Assembly (NCBI RefSeq): GCF_000768695.1
Contig: NZ_AVPL01000023.1
Coordinates: forward strand, 1 to 52,916
Origin: Knoellia aerolata DSM 18566
GTDB taxonomy: Bacteria; Actinomycetota; Actinomycetes; Actinomycetales; Dermatophilaceae
Reading direction: 5' to 3'
Length of the DNA: 52,916 nucleotides
In this document: positions 17,972 to 25,745 of the stretch, one piece after another
How positions within the stretch are numbered: position 1 is the stretch's first letter
Layout: the number at the start of each line of letters is the position of its first letter
The notes under the pieces: generated by a model
The model's database searches: none
What the model was told of the DNA's origin: nothing
The model's input: the letters and a program-made list of their open reading frames with translations, nothing else
Made by a program: the position numbers and the translations under genes

Positions 17972-19870
17972 GTGACCCTCGCCCTCACCCTCGCCGCCAT
18001 CGCCGTGACGGTCATCCTCGTGGCGCGCCTGTGCGCCCCTCTCGGCCTCCCCTCGCCGATCGCGCTGCTGCTCGTCGGCCTCGTCGCGTCGGTGCTGCCG
18101 TTCGTGCCCGACGTGTCGCTCGATCCCGACGTCGTCCTGTTCGGGCTCCTCCCGCCCCTGCTGTACGCGGCGGCGCTCGGGACCTCGCTCGTGGACATCC
18201 GCGCGAACCGGCGCGCGATCCTCGGCCTCTCGGTGGGGCTCGTGCTCTTCACGACGTTCGGGGTCGCGCTCGTCGCGTGGTGGCTCCTGCCCATCCCGTT
18301 CACCGTGGCCGTCGCGCTCGGCGCGATCGTCGCCCCACCCGATGCCGTGGCGGCCACGGCGGTGGCGCGCGGGATCGGGCTGCCCCGGCGCGTCACGACC
18401 ATCCTCGAGGGCGAGTCCCTCCTCAACGACGCGACCGCGCTCGTGACCCTGCGGACCGCGATCGCGGCCGCGGGTCTGGCCACCACCCACCACGGCTTCG
18501 CCTCGCACGGAGCGGTCACGGTCGGCTCGGTCGCGCGGGACTTCGGCCTCGCGGTCGTCGGTGGCGTGGGCGTCGGGTGGGTCGTCTTCGTCCTCATCGG
18601 CCTCGTGCGCAAGCAGCTCACCGAGGCCTCGTGGGACACCGCGCTGTCCTTCGCGGCCCCGTTCCTGTCCTACCTCCCCGCCGAACAGCTCGGCGCCAGC
18701 GGTGTCCTCGCCGTGGTGACGACGGGGCTGATGCTCGCCCACAAGGCGCCGGTGCTGCAGTCCGCCACCTCCCGCCTCAGTGAGCGGATCAACTGGGCCA
18801 GCGTGACGTTCCTGCTGGAGAACGCCGTCTTCCTCCTCATCGGGCTGCAGCTCTCGCGGCTCGTCACCGACGTCGAGGCGAGCGAGATCACGCTGGGTCG
18901 TGCCGTCGTCGTCGGGGTGGCCGTCCTCGTCACGGTGCTCGCCCTGAGGCCGCTCTGGCTCTTCCCGTTCACGTGGCTGGTCACCCGGCTCGACCGCTCC
19001 GACCGCACCCCCCTCGACGTCCCCGGGGTCACCGTCACCTCCTGGGCGGGCATGCGCGGCGTCGTCACCCTCGCCGCAGCGCTCACCCTCCCGCAGTCGA
19101 CCGTCCACCGGCCGACGCTGGTCCTCATCGCGCTCATCGTCACGGTGGGCACGCTGGCCCTCCAGTCGACGACGCTTCCGACGCTGGCGAGGGCCCTCGA
19201 CGTGCGCGGACCCGACCCCCGGGAGGACGCGCTGCAGGAGGCCACCGTCGTGCAGGCGACCACCGGTGCCGGCCTGCGGGCGCTCGACGCCGAGGCGGAC
19301 CTCGACCCCGCCATCGCCCAGGAGCTGCGCGCCAACGCCGAGCTGAGGGTCAACCGCATCTGGGAGCGGCTCGGGACGCTCGGCCCCAGCGTGGACGAGA
19401 CCCCGAGCGAGGCCCGGCGCCGGCTCCGCACGGTGATGCTCGAGGCCGAGCGCCGTGAGCTGCTGCGCATCCGCGACGAGGACGACGTCGACCACGAGAT
19501 CCTCTCCAGCGTGATGAACCAGCTCGACGCCGAGGAGGCGGCGCTCTCGTGGCGGACCGCGCGGGCCGCCCGGGTCAGGGACACCGTCGTGCGCACGCCG
19601 GACCAGGTGTCGCGCGCGTGCGAGCACCTCGTCGACGAGCCCGACTGCGCGGTCCCGTCGAGCGCCGAGGGCTGCGAGCAGTGCCTGCGCGAAGGGCTGA
19701 CCTGGGTGCACCTGCGCATCTGCACGCGGTGCGGCCACGTCGGCTGCTGCGACTCCTCGCCGGGGCAGCACGCGTCTCGCCACTTCGGCGACACCCAGCA
19801 CCCGGTGATGCGCTCGCTCGAACCCGGTGAGGCGTGGAGATGGTGCTTCGTGGACGAGGTCCTCGGATGA
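17972..19870 (+). CDS. CPA1-type Na+/H+ antiporter with C-terminal UBP zinc finger
   Basis: 632 aa. About twelve membrane helices in the first 400 residues; the exchanger core has [14 protein letters not shown] (ion-binding Asp) and [13 protein letters not shown], the NhaP/CPA1 signatures, and [19 protein letters not shown] cytoplasmic helical region follows (about 400-540). The last 90 residues form a Zn[24 protein letters not shown] and H ligands, a domain that in eukaryotes binds ubiquitin C-termini. What it binds here is unknown. GTG start with GACAAT near the -10 position. Its stop overlaps maf (ATGA). Confidence 0.9.
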   Translation: MTLALTLAAIAVTVILVARLCAPLGLPSPIALLLVGLVASVLPFVPDVSLDPDVVLFGLLPPLLYAAALGTSLVDIRANRRAILGLSVGLVLFTTFGVALVAWWLLPIPFTVAVALGAIVAPPDAVAATAVARGIGLPRRVTTILEGESLLNDATALVTLRTAIAAAGLATTHHGFASHGAVTVGSVARDFGLAVVGGVGVGWVVFVLIGLVRKQLTEASWDTALSFAAPFLSYLPAEQLGASGVLAVVTTGLMLAHKAPVLQSATSRLSERINWASVTFLLENAVFLLIGLQLSRLVTDVEASEITLGRAVVVGVAVLVTVLALRPLWLFPFTWLVTRLDRSDRTPLDVPGVTVTSWAGMRGVVTLAAALTLPQSTVHRPTLVLIALIVTVGTLALQSTTLPTLARALDVRGPDPREDALQEATVVQATTGAGLRALDAEADLDPAIAQELRANAELRVNRIWERLGTLGPSVDETPSEARRRLRTVMLEAERRELLRIRDEDDVDHEILSSVMNQLDAEEAALSWRTARAARVRDTVVRTPDQVSRACEHLVDEPDCAVPSSAEGCEQCLREGLTWVHLRICTRCGHVGCCDSSPGQHASRHFGDTQHPVMRSLEPGEAWRWCFVDEVLG

Positions 19871-20547
19871 GCGACGACAGCCTGAGCGGCGTATGCCGGC
19901 CGGTCGTGCTCGTGCTGGCGTCGGCGTCCCCGGCGCGGCTGGCCACCCTGCGCGCCGCCGGGGTCGAGCCGGTCGTGCAGGTGAGCGAGGTCGACGAGGA
20001 CGCGGCCCTGGTGGTGGCCGCGGAGGTCCACGGCCCCCTCGACCCGGCTGACGTCGCCCTCCTGCTGGCCCGGGCCAAGGCGGAGGACGTGGCGCGGGCG
20101 CGGGTCGCCGCCGACGCGCCCGAGGCCCTCGTCCTGGGCTGCGACTCGGTCCTCGAGCTCGACGGCGAGGTCCACGGGAAGCCGGAGGACGCGGCCGTCG
20201 CGACCGCCCGCTGGCAGCGCATGCGGGGGCGCTCCGGAGTCCTGCACACGGGGCACTGGCTCGTCGACGACCGCGACCCCGACGACGGCGGGACGAGCGG
20301 GACGGTCGGCGCGACCGCCTCGACGACGGTCCACTTCGCCGACCTCGACGACGACGAGATCGCCGCGTACGTCGCGACCGGCGAGCCGCTGCAGGTCGCC
20401 GGCGCCTTCACCCTCGACGGGCTGGGCGCTCCCTACGTCACGGCGATCGAGGGCGACCCCTCCAACGTGGTCGGGGTCTCCCTCCCCCTCCTCCGCGACC
20501 TGCTCGGCGAGCTGGGCGTGCCCTGGCGCGACCTCCGAGACCGCTGA
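19867..20547 (+). CDS. maf: Maf-like nucleoside triphosphate pyrophosphatase
   Basis: Hydrolyses modified or non-canonical nucleoside triphosphates (house-cleaning). 226 aa, start ATG at 19867 overlapping the antiporter stop by 4 bases. Motifs: [45 protein letters not shown] (catalytic Asp and Lys-Pro), [14 protein letters not shown] and [20 protein letters not shown] (in part). In related genomes maf lies between accE and accA; here the gap to accA is 15.7 kb, so two islands have come between. GTATGCCG at 19891-19898 is read as Val-Cys-Arg here, not Tyr-Ala. Confidence 0.93.
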   Translation: MSDDSLSGVCRPVVLVLASASPARLATLRAAGVEPVVQVSEVDEDAALVVAAEVHGPLDPADVALLLARAKAEDVARARVAADAPEALVLGCDSVLELDGEVHGKPEDAAVATARWQRMRGRSGVLHTGHWLVDDRDPDDGGTSGTVGATASTTVHFADLDDDEIAAYVATGEPLQVAGAFTLDGLGAPYVTAIEGDPSNVVGVSLPLLRDLLGELGVPWRDLRDR

Positions 20548-20571
20548 CCCCGAAGCGCCCGCCTTGTGTGT

Positions 20572-20599
20572 CTGAGCGCGAGCACTTGGTCGCGCTCAG
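20572..20599. terminator. bidirectional terminator hairpin between maf and accD-like gene
   Basis: CTGAGCGCGA, an 8-base loop and TCGCGCTCAG form a perfect 10-bp stem, with further imperfect pairing (GTGTGT with GCACAC) outside. It sits between two convergent stops. No T-tract, as usual in this GC range. Confidence 0.7.
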
Positions 20600-20616
20600 G
20601 CACACGACGCGTGGTG

Positions 20617-22209
20617 TCAGACGGGAGGGATGTCGCGGCGCTTGGTCGCGAAGGCCCGGTCCCGGTTCGCGGCGTAGCGCAGCCGCCGCAACAGCTCCGA
20701 CCGCAGGTCCTCGGGCTCGACGATGTGGTCGATGACGAGGTCGGCGGCGAGCCGCTCCAGGTCGACGTCCTCCTCGTACTCGCTGCGTCGGGCGGCGACG
20801 AACGCGTCGCGCGCCTCGGCACCCTCGGCGGCCTCGATCTCGGCGATCTTGTTGGCGTAGACGGCGTTGACCGCCGCCTCCGGGCCCATGACGGCGATGC
20901 GCGCGGTCGGCAGCGCGATCGTCGCGTCCGGCCCGAAGCCCGGCCCGCCCATCGCGTAGAGACCTGCGCCGTAGGCCTTGCGGACGACGACGCAGAACTG
21001 GGGGACGGTGGCTGAGGACACGGCCGAGACCATCTTGGCGCCGTGACGGATGATGCCACCGCGCTCCACCTCGGAGCCGATCATGAAGCCGGGCACGTCG
21101 GCGAGGTAGACGAGCGGGATCGAGTACGCGTCACAGAGCCAGATGAACCGGGTCGCCTTGTCGGCGCTGTCGGTGAAGAGCACCCCGCCCTTGACCATCG
21201 AGTTGTTGGCGACGATGCCGACCGTCTCGCCGTCCATCCGACCGAAGCCGATGACGAGCTCGGGGGCGAAGAGCGCCTTGATCTCGAAGAAGCTGTCGTC
21301 GTCGACGATCCCGTCGATGACCTCGTGGACGTCGAACGGCTGGCTCTCGCGCTCGGGCACGCTCGTCCGGGTGAGGGGCGCGCTCGGCTGCTCGACGGCA
21401 TACGAGGGGCCTGGGGTCCGCCAGTTCTGCGGGACGTAGGAGAAGTAGAGCTTCGCGAGCTCGATGGCCTCGGCGTCGTCGTGGGCGAGGATGTCGCCGA
21501 CCCCGGAGACGGTGCAGTGCATGCGCGCGCCACCCATCTCCTCGAGCGAGACCGTCTCGCCGACGACCATCTCGGCCATGCGCGGGCTGCCGAGGTACAT
21601 GGACGCGTTGCCCTCGACCATGATGAGCAGGTCGGTGAAGCTCGGGATGTAGGCACCGCCGGCGGCCGACGGTCCGAAGAGGCAGCAGATCTGGGGGACC
21701 TTGCCCGACAGCGCCACCTGGTTGTGGAAGATCCGGCCGGCGCCGCGACGGCCGGGGAACATCTCGACCTGGTCGGTGATGCGCGCGCCGGCACTGTCGA
21801 CGAACCAGAAGACCGGCAGCTCCTCGCGCAGCGCCGTCTCGGTCGCGCGGACGATCTTCTCGACGGTGCGGGCCCCCCACGAGCCCGCCTTGACGGTCGG
21901 GTCGTTGGCGATGACGACGACCGGGCGGTCGTCGACGGTGCCGCGCCCGGTGACGACGCCGTCGGCGGGCAGGCCCTTGGCCAGGGCGTTGGCGTAGCGG
22001 CCGTCCTCGACGAAGCTGCCCTCGTCGACGAGCAGCGCGATGCGGTCGCGGACGTAGAGCTTGTTCTGCGAGGCGAGCTTGGCCGCCGCCTTCTCCGGGG
22101 GTGCGGCCGAGGCGACGAAGGCGGCCTCGAGGCGGGCCCGCACGTCGGCGACCCGGGGGTCCCCGACCACGGCGGGACCTGCGCTGTCTGGGGACTCGCT
22201 GACCGGCAT
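20617..22209 (-). CDS. acyl-CoA carboxylase carboxyltransferase subunit (MCC/PCC type)
   Basis: 530 aa beta subunit. Two carboxyltransferase halves: RDRIALLVDEGSFVEDGRYAN, VFWFVDSAGARITDQVEMFPGRRGAGRIFH (in part), FGPSAAGGAYIPSFTD; then LADVPGFMIGSEVERGGIIRHGAKM (in part), RKAYGAGLYAMGGPG and IAVMGPEAAVNAVY. The GLYAMGG in place of AYDVMGS differs at the Asp used by PccB, so propionyl-CoA is less likely. ATG at 22209, 25 bases after the dehydrogenase stop; the start codon lies inside a GTATGCCG motif. A GTG 7 codons upstream is possible. The LiuR-like regulator suggests methylcrotonyl-CoA or a related branched enoyl-CoA; the alpha subunit is not in this cluster and may be AccA at 36210. Confidence 0.88.
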   Translation of the reverse strand: MPVSESPDSAGPAVVGDPRVADVRARLEAAFVASAAPPEKAAAKLASQNKLYVRDRIALLVDEGSFVEDGRYANALAKGLPADGVVTGRGTVDDRPVVVIANDPTVKAGSWGARTVEKIVRATETALREELPVFWFVDSAGARITDQVEMFPGRRGAGRIFHNQVALSGKVPQICCLFGPSAAGGAYIPSFTDLLIMVEGNASMYLGSPRMAEMVVGETVSLEEMGGARMHCTVSGVGDILAHDDAEAIELAKLYFSYVPQNWRTPGPSYAVEQPSAPLTRTSVPERESQPFDVHEVIDGIVDDDSFFEIKALFAPELVIGFGRMDGETVGIVANNSMVKGGVLFTDSADKATRFIWLCDAYSIPLVYLADVPGFMIGSEVERGGIIRHGAKMVSAVSSATVPQFCVVVRKAYGAGLYAMGGPGFGPDATIALPTARIAVMGPEAAVNAVYANKIAEIEAAEGAEARDAFVAARRSEYEEDVDLERLAADLVIDHIVEPEDLRSELLRRLRYAANRDRAFATKRRDIPPV

Positions 22210-22234
22210 ACCCCTCACTGTGTCAGCCACGCGC

Positions 22235-23422
22235 TCAGGCCGGGAGACCGAGGTGGCGGGCGATGACCATGCGCTGGACCTCGCTCGTGCCCTCACCGAT
22301 CTCGAGGATCTTCGCGTCGCGGTAGAACCGGGCGACGGGGTACTCCTCCATGAAGCCGTTGCCGCCGAACACCTGCGTGGCGATGCGGGTCGCGGAGACG
22401 GCGGCCTCGCTCGTGTAGAGCTTGGCGATGGCGGCGGCCTTCTTGACGTCGGCGACGGAGCGGCGACCGGCGTCGTGCTCGTCCTTGAGCCACGCGGCCT
22501 TGTAGGTGAGGACGCGGCTCGTCTCCGCCATGACGGCAAGGTCGGCGAGCTGGAACGAGATGCCCTGGTTGACGCCGATCGGCCTGCCGAACGCGGTGCG
22601 CGACGACGCGTATGCCGTGCTCTCGGCGAGCATGCGCTCGATGAGTCCCAGCGCGAGGGCGGAGATGGCGATGCGGCCGTCGTCGAGGGTCTTGAGGAAC
22701 TGCTTGAAGCCGCTCCCCTGCTCGCCGAGGAGGTTGCTCGACGGGACGCGGCAGCCGGCGAAGCTGAGGCCGTGGGTGTCGGAGATGTGCCACCCGAGCT
22801 TGTGGTAGGGCTCCTCGACCGTGAATCCCGTTGTGCCGGAAGGGATCATGATCGCGCTGAGCTCCGGACGCCCCTTGTCGTCGGTGCCGGTGCGGGCCGT
22901 CACGGTGACGACGGAGGTGATGTCGGTGCCCGAGTTGGTGATGAACGCCTTGGCGCCGTCGACGACCCACTCGTCGCCGTCGCGGACCGCCTTGGTGCGG
23001 GTGGCGCCGGCGTCCGAGCCGGCGTCGGGCTCGGTGAGGCCGAAGCCCGCGAGGGTGCGCCCGGCGACGAGGTCGGGCAGCCACTGCTGCTTCTGCTCCT
23101 CGGTGCCGAAGGTGAGGATCGGGTTGATGCCGAGACCGACGCCCGCCGAGAGGGTGATGCCGATCGACTGGTCGACCCGGCCGAGCTCCTCGATCGCGAC
23201 GCACAGCGTGGTGAAGGCCCCGCCCTCCTCGGGGTCGAGGCTGCCACCGAACTCCTCGGGGACGACGAGGCCGAACAGGCCGAGGTCTCCCATCTTCGGG
23301 ACGAGCTCGGTCGGGAAGTGCGAGTCCCGGTCCCACTGGGCCACGTGCGGCTCGACCTCCCGCTCGGCGAAGTCGCGCACGACCTTGCGGAAGTCCTCGT
23401 GGTCCTGGCTGAGCTCGAACAT
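22235..23422 (-). CDS. acyl-CoA dehydrogenase
   Basis: 395-aa FAD dehydrogenase, first gene of an operon with the carboxyltransferase. Seen: LSQDHEDFRKVVRDFAEREV, LSAGVGLGINPIL, GFGLTEPDAGSDAGATRTKA (in part), FITNSG and ARFYRDAKILEIGEGTSEVQR with Glu about 377 at the medium-chain position. Isovaleryl-CoA dehydrogenases have Ala or Gly there and place the base elsewhere, so despite the LiuR-like neighbour this is probably not a classic IVD. ATG at 23422 with GAGAGGA upstream. The perfect palindrome at 23453-23468 is 30 bases upstream. Confidence 0.9.
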   Translation of the reverse strand: MFELSQDHEDFRKVVRDFAEREVEPHVAQWDRDSHFPTELVPKMGDLGLFGLVVPEEFGGSLDPEEGGAFTTLCVAIEELGRVDQSIGITLSAGVGLGINPILTFGTEEQKQQWLPDLVAGRTLAGFGLTEPDAGSDAGATRTKAVRDGDEWVVDGAKAFITNSGTDITSVVTVTARTGTDDKGRPELSAIMIPSGTTGFTVEEPYHKLGWHISDTHGLSFAGCRVPSSNLLGEQGSGFKQFLKTLDDGRIAISALALGLIERMLAESTAYASSRTAFGRPIGVNQGISFQLADLAVMAETSRVLTYKAAWLKDEHDAGRRSVADVKKAAAIAKLYTSEAAVSATRIATQVFGGNGFMEEYPVARFYRDAKILEIGEGTSEVQRMVIARHLGLPA

Positions 23423-23449
23423 CGTCGTCCTCTCGGGGGCGGGCAGTGC

Positions 23450-23479
23450 TTGACGTTGACGTCAACGTAAGGCAATACT
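23450..23479 (+). promoter_or_regulatory. MerR-regulated divergent promoter and 16-bp operator
   Basis: ACGTTGACGTCAACGT at 23453-23468 is a perfect 16-bp palindrome midway between the divergent dehydrogenase and merR genes. Rightwards, TTGACG (23450-23455) and AATACT (23474-23479) are 18 bases apart with GTG 7 bases further, giving a leaderless merR transcript. The palindrome fills the spacer, as in MerR-family promoters; from memory, LiuR sites are similar ACGT-rich palindromes. Confidence 0.75.
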
Positions 23480-23486
23480 GCCGACC

Positions 23487-23897
23487 GTGGCAACCCGGCG
23501 CGTGGCCCCCGCGGCCCCTGAGCAGACGTGGACGATCCGCGAGATCGCCGAGGAGTTCGACGTCACGCACCGGACGGTCCGCCACTACGAGGAGCTCGGG
23601 CTCATCACCCCGGAGCGACGCGGCACGACCCGCATCTACCACCGTCGCGACCGGACGCGCCTCGGCCTCATCCTGCGCGGCAAGCGCCTCGGGTTCCCGC
23701 TCGAGGAGATCCGCACGATCATCGACCTCTACGACGCGCCCCGTGGGCGACGCAGCCAGCTCGAGTACGTCCTCGCGCAGATCGACGAGCGCCGGGCCGA
23801 CCTGGAGCAGCGACGTCGCGACCTCGAGGCGGCCTTGACCGAGCTGGACCGCTTCGAGGATCGTTGCCGCGAGGACCTGTCCCGGCACTCGTCCTGA
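23487..23897 (+). CDS. MerR family regulator, LiuR-like
   Basis: 136 aa from GTG at 23487. The winged helix is WTIREIAEEFDVTHRTVRHYEELGLI, then RRGTTRIYHRRDRTRLGLILRGKRLGFPLEEI, which is the hallmark of the LiuR branch (RDRTRLxLILRGKRLGF). A dimerisation helix EYVLAQIDERRADLEQRRRDLEAAL (in part) ends the protein. LiuR controls leucine/isovalerate and related acyl-CoA degradation in Proteobacteria; here it is divergent from an acyl-CoA dehydrogenase and a carboxyltransferase, so it most likely represses them. No Cys pair for metals. The effector is probably an acyl-CoA (inference). Confidence 0.88.
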   Translation: MATRRVAPAAPEQTWTIREIAEEFDVTHRTVRHYEELGLITPERRGTTRIYHRRDRTRLGLILRGKRLGFPLEEIRTIIDLYDAPRGRRSQLEYVLAQIDERRADLEQRRRDLEAALTELDRFEDRCREDLSRHSS

Positions 23898-23929
23898 CGG
23901 GTCCGGGCACCGAGCGAGAAGAGGCAGCC

Positions 23930-24109
23930 ATGGACCGATCGGACGAACCGTCCGCCTTCGCCTGGATCATGTCGGGCACCGTCGGCGCCGTCGTCGCGGC
24001 CGGGCTCGGCAAGTTCCTCCTCGACCGGCGCCGGCACCGCGCGGTCATGGAGGCCCGGGCCGCCGCGGACGCGGAGGAGATGGCAGAGGTGGAGGGCCAC
24101 CCGAGCTGA
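23930..24109 (+). CDS. small membrane protein, unknown
   Basis: 59 aa, starting ATG at 23930 after GAGAAGAGG. One membrane segment, AWIMSGTVGAVVAAGLGKFLL, followed by a basic patch DRRRHR and an acidic helix. Not recognised. It follows merR by 32 bases on the same strand and is closed by a strong hairpin at 24118-24148, so it is probably co-transcribed with merR. It could be a membrane anchor or only a conserved small protein; no function can be read. Confidence 0.65.
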   Translation: MDRSDEPSAFAWIMSGTVGAVVAAGLGKFLLDRRRHRAVMEARAAADAEEMAEVEGHPS

Positions 24110-24117
24110 CGCGCAGC

Positions 24118-24148
24118 GGGGCCGGCACCCGAGGTGGGTGCCGGCCCC
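24118..24148. terminator. strong terminator hairpin after the small membrane protein
   Basis: GGGGCCGGCACCC, loop GAGGT, GGGTGCCGGCCCC: a perfect 13-bp stem 9 bases after the stop codon. Confidence 0.8.
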
Positions 24149-24521
24149 GCCTCCGTTCTCGTCACCGGCCCGAAGGGGATGGCGGCGGCGAGAGGAGTGG
24201 TCAGCCCTGCGCCGCGGACGCTACGGGCTGCTGAGGGTGCATCGACACCACCGCAGGGAAACTGCTGATTGTCGACAACCTGCCACCTCTGTCGATCTTC
24301 GCCAACAGCGAGGGTTCGCGGATTCGTGGGTACCCACGAGCAGGGCGAACCCGAAGACTGAGGGGCCCAATCCCCCGCGTCGTCCCGCCCGGACTCGCCT
24401 CTGCCGGAAGGTCCTGTCGTGTCCCGTCGCCGCCATCGTGAGCGCGCCCGCGCCGGGCGGCGATCGGCCACCGTCCGAGCGCGTCGGGCCGACCCGGACC
24501 GGCTGGGGCAGACTGTCCGGT
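24149..24521. other. 373-base non-coding stretch with palindromes
   Basis: No convincing gene on either strand; open frames here lack start signals and homology features. It holds TTGTCGACAA (24269-24278) between the inverted pair ATCGACA (24241-24247) and TGTCGAT (24290-24296), and a nested inverted repeat at 24312-24352 given separately. The histidine kinase promoter must be at the right end, where CAGACT (24509-24514) stands 7 bases before its GTG. Confidence 0.6.
24312..24352. promoter_or_regulatory. nested 41-bp inverted repeat
   Basis: Outer arms GGGTTCGC (24312-24319) and GCGAACCC (24345-24352) enclose the perfect 16-bp palindrome TCGTGGGTACCCACGA (24324-24339). Spacers are 4 and 5 bases. 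In DNA it offers two concentric dyads for a regulator; in RNA it would fold into one long interrupted hairpin. Both readings are inference. Confidence 0.7.
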
Positions 24522-25745
24522 GTGGGGAACGAGACCGAGCCGGCGACCGTCGGCGCAGGTGTCAAGGTGCCCACGACCGCTGCCGGGACCGACCGGGCCT
24601 TCGCACTGCTCATCCTCGGCATGCGGCTCGGCACCGTCGTGCAGATGGCGCCCTCGCTGCCCCAGGGCCTGTCCGAGTCGCCCACGCGGCTCGGCTATCT
24701 CCTGGTGTGGCTGCTCGCGGCCGGCACCGCAACGGTGGTCAGCGTCGTCGTGTGGCGCAGCGGCCGACCACTGTCGCCGCGCTGGTACCTCGTCGACGCG
24801 GCCATCTGCTCGCTCGTCGTGCTCCTGGGTCTCGTCGTCGTGCCTGAGCAGGTCCGCCTCGGCACCTGGGTCGGCTACCAGCCGGCATACGCGCTCTCGG
24901 TGGTCTGCAGCGGTGTGGCGGTGCGCAGCAACCGCGCGTGGCTGGCCGCGCTCGTCGCGGTCGTGGCCGCCGACGTCGCCTACCTCCTCCCGACCCTGTC
25001 CACCGACACCGCTGCCACGCTGCTCGGCAACGTGCTCACCCTCGTCGTGCTCGCGGGTGTCGGTCGATGGGTCGCCCTCTACATCCGCCGGATCGCCGAG
25101 GACGGCGACCGGGCGCGCGCCCAGGCCCTCGACCTCGGACGTCGTGAGGAGGAGCGCCGCGCCCAGCTCGCGATCCACAACGGGGCAGCGGTGATCCGGA
25201 TGCTCGGCGACCCCGCACTCGACGACCGCGCCCGGTTCATGCTTCAGGAGGAGGCGCAGCGCGAGGCGAGGCGCATGCGGTCCTACCTCAGGGGCCGCGA
25301 CCACACCGACCCCTTCCTCAGCGCCTCGGGCGCGGCCCCCGCCGGACCGGTCTCGCTGCCGCACGCCGTGGGCCGCGTCTGCGACCGCTTCGGCGACCTC
25401 CCGCTGCACGCCACGCTCGACCTCGCCGACACCGTCGTCCTCGACGACACCGCGGCGGAGGCGCTCGACCATGCGCTCGCCAGCGTGCTGCTCAACGTCC
25501 GCGACCACTCGCGGGCCGAGACGGTGGTCATCCACGCCGATGCCGAGGAGCCCGGCGGCGATGGCGCGTGGGTGCTCACGGTCCACGACGACGGCGTCGG
25601 CTTCACCCCCGATCCCGAGCAGCTCGGTGTCGGGCTGCGCGAGGTCGTCATCAACCAGCTCCGTCCCCACGGCATGGAGGTCGAGGTCTCGTCGACCCCC
25701 GGGCTCGGGACGACGGTCACGATCTCCGGAAGGGTGGTCACGTGA
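24522..25745 (+). CDS. membrane histidine kinase, NarL/DesK-like type with variant phosphoacceptor box
   Basis: 407 aa from GTG at 24522. About five to six membrane helices in the first 190 residues (for example LGYLLVWLLAAGTATVVSVVV, AAICSLVVLLGLVVV, AWLAALVAVVAADVAYLL). A coiled linker leads to RREEERRAQLAIHNGAAVI, with His at about 219; the usual ELHD is replaced by AIHN, so the box is atypical. The ATPase domain has LLNVRDHSRAETVVI (N-box), HDDGVGFTPD and LGVGLREVVINQLRPHG (G-boxes) and TPGLGTTVTI. The receiver partner overlaps by 4 bases. With its membrane sensor, it may sense membrane state (inference). Confidence 0.85.
   Translation: MGNETEPATVGAGVKVPTTAAGTDRAFALLILGMRLGTVVQMAPSLPQGLSESPTRLGYLLVWLLAAGTATVVSVVVWRSGRPLSPRWYLVDAAICSLVVLLGLVVVPEQVRLGTWVGYQPAYALSVVCSGVAVRSNRAWLAALVAVVAADVAYLLPTLSTDTAATLLGNVLTLVVLAGVGRWVALYIRRIAEDGDRARAQALDLGRREEERRAQLAIHNGAAVIRMLGDPALDDRARFMLQEEAQREARRMRSYLRGRDHTDPFLSASGAAPAGPVSLPHAVGRVCDRFGDLPLHATLDLADTVVLDDTAAEALDHALASVLLNVRDHSRAETVVIHADAEEPGGDGAWVLTVHDDGVGFTPDPEQLGVGLREVVINQLRPHGMEVEVSSTPGLGTTVTISGRVVT

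Noticed and set aside
14351-19801. A minus-strand open frame of over 1800 codons, and others such as 47906-51298 and 41712-44516
   Set aside because: They run antisense to well-supported genes, have Arg/Gly/Asp-rich low-complexity translations, and arise from third-position GC bias. Only the MOSC end of the first is real.
24179-24268. A 29-codon ORF (MAAARGVVSPAPRTLRAAEG and on) before the histidine kinase gene
   Set aside because: Its ribosome-binding site would be too close to the start, and it shows no conserved features; chance is more likely.
24312-24352. tRNA T-arm or tRNA fragment (GGTTCGC / GCGAACC)
   Set aside because: The inner palindrome and spacing do not fit any tRNA arm, and no acceptor or anticodon stems are present.
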